Assembly: GCA_046316615.1 (NCBI GenBank)
Contig: JBKDAN010000051.1
Span: 1 to 64,000 of the forward strand
DNA: 64,000 nucleotides
Direction: 5' to 3'
Source: BJHL01 sp040378885
GTDB taxonomy: Bacteria; Planctomycetota; Phycisphaerae; Phycisphaerales; UBA1924
A model generated the notes under the pieces. It was not told the origin of the DNA, made no database searches, and saw only the letters and a list, made by a program, of their open reading frames with translations. Of this stretch, positions 9,217 through 18,500 are shown piece by piece; the first letter of the stretch is position 1, and every line of letters begins with the position of its first letter. The translations under genes and the position numbers were made by a program.

Positions 9217-9385
9217 GGCGTGATTTCATTCCAGACCGCTTTGGCGAGAACGCGGCGACATCCGTCACAGGCAACGCGGCGGCAGAGCGAGAACAGCTTG
9301 CGGCGGCGGGCGAACAATGTGCGACCTCCGTTTGTCTTCCGCACTTGATTTCGTTAGTCGGGAATCACGTCAGTAGGATCTGCTC

Positions 9386-9913
9386 ATGAACCTCCTTGGA
9401 CGATTCTGTACGATCGCGCTTGCTGGTGTGCTGGCGGGCTTGACACACTCGGCCGTGCATGGCCCGCTGAAGCTGAAGCCTGATGCGCCGCCGCCGCTTG
9501 AGTTGCCGGTTCCTGGTGGCCAGGCCGCGACGAGCGATGCTGCGCAGTCTGCGCCGGCGGTCACGCTGGGGCTGGACATCACGCTGGAGCAGGGCAAGAT
9601 GCTGATTGACTCGGGCGCGCATGTGGTGGATGCGCGGGCGCGTGAGGAATTTGAAGCGGGGCATATCGAGGGCGCGTTCTGGCTGCCTGCGAACTTGTTC
9701 TACGAAGGCAAGGCACAGGATGCGATGAACTTCATGGATCCCACGCGGCGCATTGTGATCTACTGCGGCGGCGGCGCGTGTGATGCGAGTCACAACACGG
9801 CGAAGATGCTGCAGGAAAACGGCTACAAACTCACGCACGTGCTGACTGACGGCTATCCGGCGTGGCGTGACGCGGGCTACGCGACGCAAACCGGCAAACC
9901 CTTCTACGAGTGA
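9386..9913 (+). CDS. Exported rhodanese-like sulfurtransferase
   Basis: An N-terminal hydrophobic segment (residues 8-24) is followed by a Pro-rich stretch and a single rhodanese domain. The domain shows HVVDARAREEFEAGHIEGAFWLP, IVIYCGGGACDASHNTA with the active-site loop Cys, and VLTDGYPAWRDAGY. Such domains carry persulfide sulfur. The membrane tether suggests a periplasmic location. Its stop codon overlaps or abuts the start of the DoxX/MauE-like gene (GTGA at 9910), so the two are translationally coupled. Confidence 0.85.
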   Translation: MNLLGRFCTIALAGVLAGLTHSAVHGPLKLKPDAPPPLELPVPGGQAATSDAAQSAPAVTLGLDITLEQGKMLIDSGAHVVDARAREEFEAGHIEGAFWLPANLFYEGKAQDAMNFMDPTRRIVIYCGGGACDASHNTAKMLQENGYKLTHVLTDGYPAWRDAGYATQTGKPFYE

Positions 9914-10398
9914 ACATCATGAACGACAAAAATCCCGCCGCGATGGGTTGGCTGAGTCTGGCGTGCCGAGTTGCGCTGGGCGGCTTGTTCATTTTCGCCG
10001 GCACGATGAAGCTGATGAAGCCGCAGGGCTTCGCGGACAGCATCATGGGCTTCAAGATGCTGAACCCAGACACGCAGGGGCATCTGATCATCACGATGGC
10101 GTATGTGATTCCGTGGACGGAAGTCATCGCGGGAACACTGCTGGTGCTGGGGCTTTGGGCACGCGCCAGCGCGACGGTGATCGTCTCGATGCTCGTCGCA
10201 TTCATTGGCGGCGTGCTGAGCGTAATTGCACGCGACATCGACGCCAAGTGCAGTTGCTTCGGCAGCATTGAATGGCCCTGCACGGGCGGCGTGGGCTGGT
10301 GTCAGGTCATCCGCAATACGGTGATGATTGCGATGGCGGTGCCGATTTTGCGGTGGGGTGCGGGGAGTTTGGCGGTGGATCGGCCCAGCAAGGAGTGA
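9910..10398 (+). CDS. DoxX/MauE-family membrane protein
   Basis: The 162-residue protein has four predicted membrane helices. It has the family start ACRVALGGLFIFAGTMKLMKP and a central ..PWTEVIAGTLLVLGLWAR. A CSCFG motif after the third helix is typical of MauE-like proteins, which help form disulfides in the periplasm. Coupling with the upstream rhodanese fits a joint role in thiol or sulfur handling at the membrane (inference). The start may be GTG 9910 or ATG 9919; the GTG overlaps the upstream stop. Confidence 0.8.
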   Translation: MNIMNDKNPAAMGWLSLACRVALGGLFIFAGTMKLMKPQGFADSIMGFKMLNPDTQGHLIITMAYVIPWTEVIAGTLLVLGLWARASATVIVSMLVAFIGGVLSVIARDIDAKCSCFGSIEWPCTGGVGWCQVIRNTVMIAMAVPILRWGAGSLAVDRPSKE

Positions 10399-10446
10399 GC
10401 GCGAGACTCGCGGGAGCCGCTGCACGCAGCATGGGGGAAGCATCGG

Positions 10447-10986
10447 GTGTGCCATTACATTCACATTGCGGTGCCGATTGCACACGCCGCGTGGTTTGAG
10501 GCGGAGAAGTGGCACGGCACCTCACACGCGCGGGTCGAGATTGTCAGGGGGCATCCGCTCGCGATGCACGCGAAAGCGTGGGCGTTTCATTGCGTGCCGC
10601 GACAAAGTTGTGCATGCGGCTTGTTCACGCGTGGATTGACCGCCAATCGCGGACCGACCGCTGAGGAAAGACACGAGAAGTACCTCGCGAAGGGCTGGTC
10701 GCGCGCGAAGGCACAGCGTGCGGTCGAGCAGGCCTTTGGGGTCAGCAGGTCCAACACGATGGTGACACATCACCAACCCATCAGCCAGTTCCGCGAACCG
10801 ATCGCCAAGATGATCATCGACATCGTGACGCGCATTGGCACGTGCGCGGTGCTGGTGGAGTGGCCTGACCGTGGCAAACCCGGAGGGACGACGTACCCCG
10901 GCAAAGGCGACCACGCGTGTACGCTCGCCCAATTCTCCACCCTGGATGTACTTGAGGGCCGACTTTACTTCGTTTCGCGCGACTGA
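10447..10986 (+). CDS. Uncharacterised protein with MCxYI start and CxCG motif
   Basis: The 179-residue protein starts at GTG 10447 (MCHYIHIAVP). It contains SCACGLF and, further on, a helix GWSRAKAQRAVEQ. I recall this combination (MCxYI start, CxCG, GWSxAKxxR) from an uncharacterised bacterial family, but I cannot name it. It has no signal peptide and no membrane segment. It is followed by a 124-bp gap that holds a remnant of a different, minus-strand gene. Function is unknown. Confidence 0.6.
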   Translation: MCHYIHIAVPIAHAAWFEAEKWHGTSHARVEIVRGHPLAMHAKAWAFHCVPRQSCACGLFTRGLTANRGPTAEERHEKYLAKGWSRAKAQRAVEQAFGVSRSNTMVTHHQPISQFREPIAKMIIDIVTRIGTCAVLVEWPDRGKPGGTTYPGKGDHACTLAQFSTLDVLEGRLYFVSRD

Positions 10987-10989
10987 CGT

Positions 10990-11082
10990 TCAGCAGACGT
11001 TCCCGGCGAGCACGAGGAAGAAGTCGAGAATATCCGGGTCCTCGGGAATGACGTCGAAAGGTCCCCCCTCGACGAACTCGGC
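10990..11082 (-). pseudogene. Remnant of an EF-hand-like C-terminal module
   Basis: Read on the minus strand, this gap encodes VIPEDPDILDFFLVLAGNVC and then a stop. This is the same ending as the modules of six secreted proteins in this window (VFPEDQDVIDFF.VLAGG.C). The Ca-binding Asn triplet is missing: FDV runs straight into IPED. A stop codon lies in frame just upstream, at 11083-11085, and there is no room for a gene before nadE. It is therefore a decayed 3' end of a former secreted-protein gene. Confidence 0.7.
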
Positions 11083-11110
11083 TCAATCACGCAGGGCCTT
11101 ACGCTTGCGC

Positions 11111-12847
11111 ATGCGTCTTGCTTTGGCTTCGATCAATCCGCTGGTGGGCAACATTGCTGGCAACGCGTCGCTTGCGCTTGCACGGGTGCTTGCTGCGCAC
11201 GCGGCAGGTGCAGATTGCGTGCTGCTGCCCGAGCTTGCCGTCAGCGGCTATCCGCCTCGCGATTTGCTGACGCATGAGTTGTTTCTCGCCCGGTGCGAAG
11301 ACGCGGCTCATGGATTGGCGCGCGATGCTGCTCGTGATGGTGCACGCGCGATCACGATCATCTTCGGGACGCCGCTTGCGCTGCGAGATGCGGACAACAA
11401 GCCCACGTCACTGGCGACTAACTCGCTGCTGGCATTTCGTGGTGGGCAGTTGCTGGCGCGCTATGACAAGCAATTGCTGCCCACGTATGACGTGTTTGAT
11501 GAGGACCGATACTTTGAGCCGGGTTCGCAGGCGGTGACGGTGGATGTGCCGACCAGCAGCGGCGTGACGCGCGTGGGGTTGACGATTTGTGAGGACTTGT
11601 GGAAGGGCGAAGATGCGGGGTTTAGCAATCGCTATCGCGATGTGCAGGATCCGGTCGCCACGCTCGTCGCTCGCGGCGCACGCGTGATCTTGAGCGCGAG
11701 CGCCAGTCCGTTTGTCCTGGGTAAAGGGCAGAAGCATCGCGACATTCTCGCGGGGCACGCGAAGCGACATGGCGTGATTGTCGCGAGCGTGAACCAGTTG
11801 GGCGGGCACGACGATCTGCTGTTTGACGGGCATCGTTATGCCTTTGCGGGGTCCGGGCGGTTGGCGGCGAGTGGGCCTTTGTTTCAGGATGAACCGCTGG
11901 TGGTTGATCTTGCCGAAGTGAACGCCGCATCGGCATCAGTGGCGCATGAGGCCGCGGATCTGGATCTGCTGTTTCTCGCGCTGACGACGGGCATTCGCGA
12001 CTATCTCCGCAAGACTGGCTTCAAGCGAGCGACGCTTGGGCTTTCGGGCGGCATTGACAGTGCGCTCACGGCGGCACTGGCAGCGCGGGCCATTGGTACG
12101 ACAAACGTGCTGGGCGTGGCGATGCCCGGGCCCTATAGCAGCGAGCACAGCGTGACGGATGCGTATGCGCTTGCGAAGAACCTGGGCATGGAGTGCATCA
12201 GCTTTCCGATTGCGCAGCCGTTTGACGGATTCACGAGCGCGACCAACGCAGCGTTTGCAGCGATCAAGGCGCCTGCACTGGGCGAGAAGCTGCCAGATTT
12301 GGCGGAGGAGAATTTGCAGTCACGCATCCGCGGGGCGGCGATCATGGCGATATCGAATCGCACGGGCGCCATTGTGCTCACAACGGGCAACAAGAGCGAG
12401 CTGGCGGTTGGCTACTGCACGCTGTATGGCGACATGAACGGCGGCTTGGCGGTCCTGAGTGATGTGACCAAGCAACTGGTGTACGCGCTGTCGCGGCATA
12501 TCAACGCGAACTTCGCGAAGTTGGGCTATGCGTGTCCGCCGATTCCTGCTGGCAGCATTGAAAAGCCACCCAGCGCGGAACTGCGACCGAACCAGACGGA
12601 CCAGGACAGCTTGCCGCCCTATGACGTGCTTGATCGGATCATTGAGCTTGCTGTTGAGCACAAGCGCAGCGTGGCGACGATCGTGCGGGAGACGGGATAT
12701 GACGAAGCGCTTGTGCGGCGCATCTTGCGACTGATTGATATCAATGAGTTCAAGCGTCGGCAAGCGGCGATTGGACTCAAGGTGACAACCGTTGCGTTCG
12801 GGCCGGGGCGGCGGCATCCGATTGCGCAGGGGTGGAAGCACGAGTGA
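11111..12847 (+). CDS. nadE: Glutamine-dependent NAD+ synthetase
   Basis: The 578-residue enzyme converts nicotinic acid adenine dinucleotide to NAD+ with ATP and glutamine. The N-terminal nitrilase-type glutaminase domain shows the Glu-Lys-Cys triad: E41 in LLPELAVSGYPPRDLL, K120 in YDKQLLPTYDVFDE and C160 in LTICEDLW. The C-terminal synthetase domain has the PP-loop LGLSGGIDSALTAALA at about residue 310 and TGNKSELAVGYCTLYGD. Both domains are full length. ATG 11111 was chosen because MRLALASINPLVGN is the usual start of the family, although the frame is open upstream. No Shine-Dalgarno is evident. Confidence 0.95.
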   Translation: MRLALASINPLVGNIAGNASLALARVLAAHAAGADCVLLPELAVSGYPPRDLLTHELFLARCEDAAHGLARDAARDGARAITIIFGTPLALRDADNKPTSLATNSLLAFRGGQLLARYDKQLLPTYDVFDEDRYFEPGSQAVTVDVPTSSGVTRVGLTICEDLWKGEDAGFSNRYRDVQDPVATLVARGARVILSASASPFVLGKGQKHRDILAGHAKRHGVIVASVNQLGGHDDLLFDGHRYAFAGSGRLAASGPLFQDEPLVVDLAEVNAASASVAHEAADLDLLFLALTTGIRDYLRKTGFKRATLGLSGGIDSALTAALAARAIGTTNVLGVAMPGPYSSEHSVTDAYALAKNLGMECISFPIAQPFDGFTSATNAAFAAIKAPALGEKLPDLAEENLQSRIRGAAIMAISNRTGAIVLTTGNKSELAVGYCTLYGDMNGGLAVLSDVTKQLVYALSRHINANFAKLGYACPPIPAGSIEKPPSAELRPNQTDQDSLPPYDVLDRIIELAVEHKRSVATIVRETGYDEALVRRILRLIDINEFKRRQAAIGLKVTTVAFGPGRRHPIAQGWKHE

Positions 12848-12865
12848 ATGTGGTGGGCTCAACGA

Positions 12866-13537
12866 TTAGCGGCGCGTGCGGCGAGCAAGCCCAAGTGCGG
12901 CGACAGCAGCGAGGCCAGCAAGACCGGGCGCGGGAATGCTGACTGTCGCGTCAAAGTTGACGTGGTCGAACAGGTACGACCCATTGTCGCCGAAGGCGAT
13001 GTGCACGCGGTCCCCAGGCTGGAAGGTCGTAAGTGGGAAGTCGAAGTCGTTGAATTGATCTGACGCGGTGCCCACGAGCACGATGGATCCATGTGCGGTG
13101 GTGATGCCGGAGATCGTGGTGTAGACGGAAATTGTCACGCCGTTGCCTGAGAGACCGTTGGCGATGAGCTCGGAGTGCACCGTGACGCGTCCCAACTGCG
13201 TTGGCGCGGAAGGTGCGAACGTCACGACAGCGTCGATGCCTGGACCGGGGTGCACCCATGAGCCAGCGAAGGTTGCGGGGCCGGCGGCGCCGTTGTCACT
13301 GCCGACGGACGTGCGCAGAGCGGTGAGCGGCGTGCCATTGGGAAAGCCGGGCGAAGTCCACGCGGAACCATCACTGGTCATCAGCGCACCGTTCACGCCG
13401 CGCGTGCCGTACCACGTGTTCGATGTGCTGTTGGGCGTCGTGGGGTTGGCATCGAGCCAGCCACGGAAGCTCGTAATGTCTGCGTGGGCAACCGCGCAGG
13501 ACATGGCCATGACACCGGCACAAACGGCAAGACGCAT
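12866..13537 (-). CDS. Secreted protein with C-terminal anchor/sorting tail
   Basis: The 223-residue protein has a signal peptide (MRLAVCAGVMAMSCAVAHA) with GAAGGAGAG just upstream of ATG 13537. The body is beta-rich and Gly/Thr/Ser-rich without enzyme motifs. It includes PGDRVHIAFGDNGSYLFDHVNFD. The last 23 residues, IPAPGLAGLAAVAALGLARR plus basic residues, form a Pro motif, one hydrophobic helix and an Arg cluster. That is the tripartite layout of PEP-CTERM-type sorting signals. An exosortase-like or rhomboid processing enzyme is not seen in this window. Confidence 0.75.
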   Translation of the reverse strand: MRLAVCAGVMAMSCAVAHADITSFRGWLDANPTTPNSTSNTWYGTRGVNGALMTSDGSAWTSPGFPNGTPLTALRTSVGSDNGAAGPATFAGSWVHPGPGIDAVVTFAPSAPTQLGRVTVHSELIANGLSGNGVTISVYTTISGITTAHGSIVLVGTASDQFNDFDFPLTTFQPGDRVHIAFGDNGSYLFDHVNFDATVSIPAPGLAGLAAVAALGLARRTRR

Positions 13538-13718
13538 GCTCTCTCCTTCTCTCTCGTCAGACGATGAGACAGAAACGTCATCGCCCGGGCCTGCGGCCCG
13601 CGTGCATGATACCAGAGGACACCGTTGATGCAACCGCAATTGCATATAGCGATGTGCTGGGAGGGCTTACTCGCGGGTTATCTGGCGTTCGAACGGCTGT
13701 GCGACGACCTGTAAGCGA

Positions 13719-14339
13719 TCAGCCGACGATCACAGAGCCATCGTCGTTGGCTTTCTTTACCCGCACGCGTGAGCCGGTTGCAATCTCTGCGTCGCTCTCT
13801 TGCGTCGCCTGCACGATGCGCATGCGCCCTTGCACGATGACCTTCACTTGGCCGCGACCTTGGCCTTTGGCGGGCACGGTTGCGTAGACCTCGCACTCGG
13901 TGCCCACGCTGTTGGCCACGTTGGTTGTGCCGCTGCTTTGCAGGCTGCGCACGCCGCTGATGAGCAGCACGAAGAGCGCGGCCATGCCCACGCCGCCCAG
14001 CACGCCGATGCCCATGCTGGCGGCCATGCCCCACTTGAGTCCATTGAGTGTGCCAAGACCGGCCCAACCAAAGCCCATGGCGAATGCGCTGACACCCTGA
14101 ACGCTGGCGACGGCCATGAGTGCGTTGTGGGCGTGACCGTGATGGGCATCGGCGTGTGAACCGTCGACGCCGACATCGTGCACGTGGCCCGCATCGGCGC
14201 TGCTTGCGTCGCCTCCCAAGTCAAGATCGTCGCTGCCGCCGATGAGCATCATGACGAGCTTGATGAGAAAGATGCCGGTACCCAGCAACGCCGGCACCGA
14301 GAAGATCCACGCCCCATTCGCGAACAGTGCATCAAGCAT
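13719..14339 (-). CDS. YqiJ/NfeD-like membrane protein with C-terminal OB-fold
   Basis: The 206-residue protein has an N-terminal membrane helix (residues 8-38), a His/Asp/Gly-rich cytoplasmic loop (DAGHVHDVGVDGSHADAHHG) and two more helices. It ends in a beta-rich domain (GTECEVYATVPAKGQGRGQV..GSRVRVKKANDDGSVIV) resembling the OB-fold of NfeD/YqiJ/YuaF proteins, which partner with flotillins in membrane organisation. No flotillin gene is adjacent. The His-rich loop might bind metal (inference). The start is ATG 14339. It is probably in one operon with the DUF1573-like gene 55 bp upstream. Confidence 0.65.
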   Translation of the reverse strand: MLDALFANGAWIFSVPALLGTGIFLIKLVMMLIGGSDDLDLGGDASSADAGHVHDVGVDGSHADAHHGHAHNALMAVASVQGVSAFAMGFGWAGLGTLNGLKWGMAASMGIGVLGGVGMAALFVLLISGVRSLQSSGTTNVANSVGTECEVYATVPAKGQGRGQVKVIVQGRMRIVQATQESDAEIATGSRVRVKKANDDGSVIVG

Positions 14340-14394
14340 GGAATATTGTAGTGGCGGTAGCGGCACGCTCTTCGCGGCGCTCACCACACGGCGA

Positions 14395-14853
14395 TCAGAG
14401 GTCCGGCCCGATGACATCGACGATCTCGAGCGGCATATCGCCCGTGTTCGTGAACGGAATCGACACGGCGCAGGAGCCGTCGGCGTTGATGTACGCGTCG
14501 TACACACGCGGGTGCACGGTCAGGCGGGGTCCGACAAGTCCCTCGCCCGTTGCAGCATCGATGAACACGTCTGACGCAGCCAGGACGACTGCCGGGCCGC
14601 CAAAGTATGAGCGATGTCCAGTCATCTCGGAGGTGTAGAGCTCAAGCGGTTGATCGCCCGTGTTGGTGAATCGAAGGGCCACACGCACGGGCTGCATGTC
14701 GTTGATGTTGCCGAAGTCCACGGTTTCGTACTCGATATTGAAACGTGGTCCGATGGGCTCGCGTCGCGGCTGCATCATGCCGGCGGCGAATGCGCAGCCC
14801 ACGAGTGCGAGGCCAACGACGGCCGCTCGGACAACCGCGAATGCAAAGCACAT
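14395..14853 (-). CDS. Small exported DUF1573-like protein
   Basis: The 152-residue protein starts at ATG 14853, because GGAGG lies six bases upstream of it; an ATG 21 bases earlier lacks such a site. An export helix (CFAFAVVRAAVVGLALVGCAF) contains a possible lipobox Cys. The rest is Ig-like, with repeated FTNTGDQPLEL and FTNTGDMPLEI phrases typical of the DUF1573/ASH fold. Those phrases come after strands reading VDFGNINDMQPV, but the CGC motif of the large DUF1573 protein is absent. It lies upstream of the YqiJ-like gene. Confidence 0.7.
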   Translation of the reverse strand: MCFAFAVVRAAVVGLALVGCAFAAGMMQPRREPIGPRFNIEYETVDFGNINDMQPVRVALRFTNTGDQPLELYTSEMTGHRSYFGGPAVVLAASDVFIDAATGEGLVGPRLTVHPRVYDAYINADGSCAVSIPFTNTGDMPLEIVDVIGPDL

Positions 14854-14948
14854 AACGCACCTCCACAGAGGCATTCGCCGCTCATCGCGGATTGCTCTGG
14901 GAAGAACGATGTTGCGGCTGCGCCGTCAAGCCCGTCAGACGTGCCAGA

Positions 14949-15326
14949 TCACATCCACTTGGCTGGCACATCACCGGCTGTCGCGCGAATCACGCTGCGA
15001 ATGCCGCCGCGGCCTTTCCAGTCGGTGCGGACGAGGAGCCACTTGGCATTCATGAGCTTCTGCAGGTCGTCGCGAATGGAGTTGGTGACAGCTTCGTAGT
15101 AGATGCCTTCGTTGCGGAAGCTCTGCAGGTACATCTTGAGACTCTTGAGCTCGACGCAGACGCCGCCGGCTTTGCCGCCGCGAGGTTCGAAGATGACGGT
15201 GACGGTGCCGAAGTCGGGGTGGCCGGTCTTGGGGCAGACGCTGGTGAACTCTTCGGCGATGTGTTCGATGACGAAGGGCGAATCGGTGGGCGTGGGGAAG
15301 GCTTCGAGCAGTGAGTAGTCGGGCAT
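14949..15326 (-). CDS. queF: NADPH-dependent 7-cyano-7-deazaguanine reductase
   Basis: QueF reduces the nitrile preQ0 to the amine preQ1 in queuosine synthesis. The 125-residue, single-domain protein shows TSVCPKTGHPDFGTVTV with the nucleophilic Cys and the proton-donor Asp. The QueF motif ELKSLKMYLQSFRNEGIYYE follows. The start is ATG 15326, from which the protein begins MPDYSLLEAF. There is no Shine-Dalgarno. A TATACT box ends only 5 nt before the ATG, so the mRNA may be leaderless. No other queuosine gene is nearby. Confidence 0.93.
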   Translation of the reverse strand: MPDYSLLEAFPTPTDSPFVIEHIAEEFTSVCPKTGHPDFGTVTVIFEPRGGKAGGVCVELKSLKMYLQSFRNEGIYYEAVTNSIRDDLQKLMNAKWLLVRTDWKGRGGIRSVIRATAGDVPAKWM

Positions 15327-15331
15327 GGCAA

Positions 15332-15337
15332 AGTATA
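15332..15337 (-). promoter_or_regulatory. -10 box (TATACT) directly before queF
   Basis: TATACT on the minus strand is followed by TTGCC-type spacing of five bases and then the queF ATG. A start site the usual 6-7 bases after the box would fall on the start codon. No convincing -35 box is seen. Confidence 0.4.
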
Positions 15338-15352
15338 AGAAGCCAAGCAAGA

Positions 15353-15379
15353 AACACCCGGACGACAAGCCCGGGTGTT
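15353..15379 (-). terminator. Hairpin between kinase and queF, probable terminator
   Basis: A 9-bp perfect stem (AACACCCGG against CCGGGTGTT) with a 9-nt loop is followed on the minus strand by TCTTGCTTGG. It lies 137 bp past the kinase stop and 26 bp before queF. The likely role is terminating the kinase transcript. An attenuator for queF is possible if transcription starts upstream. Confidence 0.5.
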
Positions 15380-15515
15380 CTTTAGGGGACGCGGCGAAGG
15401 CCGCGCGTGTTGCGAAGGTGCGCCGCGCGGGCAAGCAGGGACCACGCGACGCTACGAGTGGCGCGAAGGCGGCATGATCTTGCAGCTGTATGGAAGTTCT
15501 TTTTGAGGGGTAACC

Positions 15516-18500
15516 CTAGAACGTCAGATCTTCGTCGCGCAGCAGCGGGACGCCGTATTCGCGCCAGGGTGGCTCGTTGCCGGGCGGGCTGCCGTAAGAG
15601 CTTTGGAGCCAGTCGGCGGCGCGGCGCCAATCGGCGACGGACTGTTGGACCAGCGCGTCGGCGCGATCGGCATCGCCGTTTGCGCGCGCGGCGACACTCA
15701 ACGTCCAGTTTGCACGGGCGAGCATCCACCAGCTTTCATGATTGAGATAGCCGTGACGCGTGACATCACCAAAGAATGCGTCGTTGAGTGCCCCAAAGCG
15801 CTCCGCGGCGGTCTGGGCTTCGGCAGTCAGCCCGTTCGCCAGCAGCGCACGCACGAGCGAGCTGAGCATCTCCAAGCGCTGGTCGGTTGGCATGCTTGCG
15901 GCGGTATCACCCAGCTCGAAGGCGCGCCGGGCGTGCTCGAGCGCTTCGACTGGCTTGTTCCACCGCAGATAGAGATCGGCGAAGCGTGCGTGGGTCGTCG
16001 CGACAACGTGGCCTTGATCACCCAGAATGCTGCGGAACAGGTCGAGCGACTCCTGCATGAGCGCCTGACCTTCTTCGAAGCGGTCGGCGTGGCCGCAGCA
16101 CCACGCAGCATCGCGCAGGACGGCTGCAAAGTAGATCGGCTCGACACGCTCGCGGGGAATGCGGCGTATGGCGGCGACGGCGTGCAGACTGAGATCGGCT
16201 TCGCTGCGCGAGTCGATGCGCATGCGGCAGCCTTCCGCGGCAGAGGAGTACAAATTGACAACCGCGATGCTGGGGGCCGGCAACGTGCGCTCCAGCATTT
16301 GCGCGGCCTTCGTGGACCACTGCGTGCAGCCTTTCCAATTGTGCAATCGTCGATAGGAGTTACCCACGAGGGCGAGCGACTCAGCTACTTCGATCGACTC
16401 AGGCCCGAACAACCACGACTTGAGGGCCAGCAGCGTGTCGGCGTGCTGTGTCAGCGCGAGCAAATCGCGCGAGCCTTCCGCTGCGCGAAGCGCATCGACG
16501 AGTGAGGTCAACGCAGCTTTGTCGGGCCGTGATGGCTGGGGCGATGTCGATTGCAGCCGCGCCAGCATCGCGAGACTCGCGATGACGTCGGCATCGGTGT
16601 CGCGGCGGCGCGACATGCGTGCGCGAAGGGCGGCGACACAAGCCTCTTCGGCACGAGCGATGTCACCGCGGGCTTCCAACACTTCTGCAAGCACGTTCCA
16701 TGCACGCGAGCTGGTGTCGGGGTGCGTGAGCAGGTCGGCGCTTGCAAGCACAGCTCGGGCCGTCGCTTCGGCATCGTCGGACTTTCCCGCCTGCAACTGG
16801 GCTTGGGCCAACAACGTGCGTGTTGCATCGGCCCGAGCGGTCCACTGGGGCCCCATCGCATCCCAGCGTCGCACGAGTGACTGTGCCTGGTTCAGCGCTT
16901 CAACCGTGCGTTTGCGGGCGATCAGCGCGGCGACCTCGGCTTCTTCCATCCGCAGCACACGTGGATCATCATCGCCATAAGCCTCGCGAAGCAGCGTCTT
17001 GGCGTTGCGGGCGGAACTCTCCGCGTACCAGCCTGAGCGAGTGCCGCGAAGGGCGTAGATATCGCTGAGCACGCTCTGCACCTGTGCCGCCAGCTCGGGC
17101 TGGTCGCTCAGCCAACCGGCATCCATCGCTTCGCGCACGTCGAGCAAGTTGTCTTCGAGCCAGCGTGAGGGCGGCTCCGCGTTGGACTGATCAGCTGGGG
17201 GCAGAATTTCCGCGATGACAGTGGCGACGGCGGCGGCGCGAATCGCCTGCTCTTCGCGCAGACGTCGTTCCAGATCTTCACGCTGCCTTGCGTCGCTGGC
17301 GCGAGCGGACAGGACAAGCCCTGCAACCGTCGCCCCAAGCGCGACGATCGTGACTGCGGCCGCTGCGGCAACCTCCACGCGGTGCGCTTGCAGACGCTTG
17401 CGGATGACATACCACGCGCTATCGCGCCGCGCCTCGATTGCGCCGCCTTCGAGGAACAGCGCAAGATCCTGCGCAAGGCTCAGCGCGGTCTGATATCGAC
17501 GCTCACGGTCTTTTGCGAGAGCTTTGAGCAGAATGGTCTCGAGATCCAGATCGACATCTGCGAACTTGTTCTTCGCGGCTGTTTGGCGCGGATTCGCAGG
17601 CTCTGACCGGCACACGCTCTCGATGATCTGCTTGACGGAGCCGTCCACGGCGTAGGGCATCTGGCCACAGACGAGCTTGTAGAGCATGACGCCCAGCGCG
17701 TAGACGTCGGCGCGACCGTCGACTTCTGATTGTGCGAGTTCCATCTGCTCGGGCGAGGCGTACTGCGGCGTGCCCAGGAACTCGCCCGGCATGGTGATGG
17801 AGGAGCCGCCATCGCTGACGCGCAGGGCAGGCTCGTCGTCACGACGTGCAAGGCCGAAGTCAAGCACGTGCGGCTCGTCCGTCGTGTCGATGAGAATGTT
17901 GCCCGGCTTGAGGTCCCGATGGATGACGCCGCGCGCGTGGGCGTACTGCACGGCTCGGCACACTTTGACCATCAATTCCAAGGACGCCCGTTGATGTTCG
18001 CGAGTCGCTCGCGGCGCCGCGGCACGGAGAGCCGCAGCCCAGGCGTCGAGCGAGACGCCTTCGATCAGTTCCATCGCGTAGCCCAAACGCCCATCGGTGG
18101 TTTCGAGCCCTTCAAAGATGGACACGATGTTGGCGTGCTTCAGCGATGACGCGATCTCGATCTCTCGCTCAAAGCGATATCGCTCGCGCAGCGTCGCAAG
18201 CTGGCCCGCGAGCAGCAGCTTTACGGCGACGGGCCGCTTGGTGGAATCCTGCACGGCGCGATATACCACGCCCTGTCCGCCTCGATGCAGTTCCTCCTGC
18301 ACCACATACCCCGCGATGGCGGGCAAGCGATCATCAACCTTCGCGACAGGCGCAAGGCCGCGGCTCTCGTAGGTGCTCGTGACGAACGCTCTCTGCGCGA
18401 CTGATCGCAGGTCCGCTTCCAAGCCGCGATCTCGCTCCATCTCCTGCAGGAGGCGCGTACAGCGCGGGCAGACGGCGAACGCGGCCTGCGCCTGCCGCAA

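Noticed and set aside
15489..15530. A GTTCTAGGG..CCCCTCAAAAAGAACT-like stretch at the kinase stop, resembling a preQ1-I riboswitch upstream of queF
   Set aside because: The 5' strand able to pair with CCUC is missing, it lies 190 bp from queF within and just past the kinase stop codon, and queF appears to have its own leaderless promoter.
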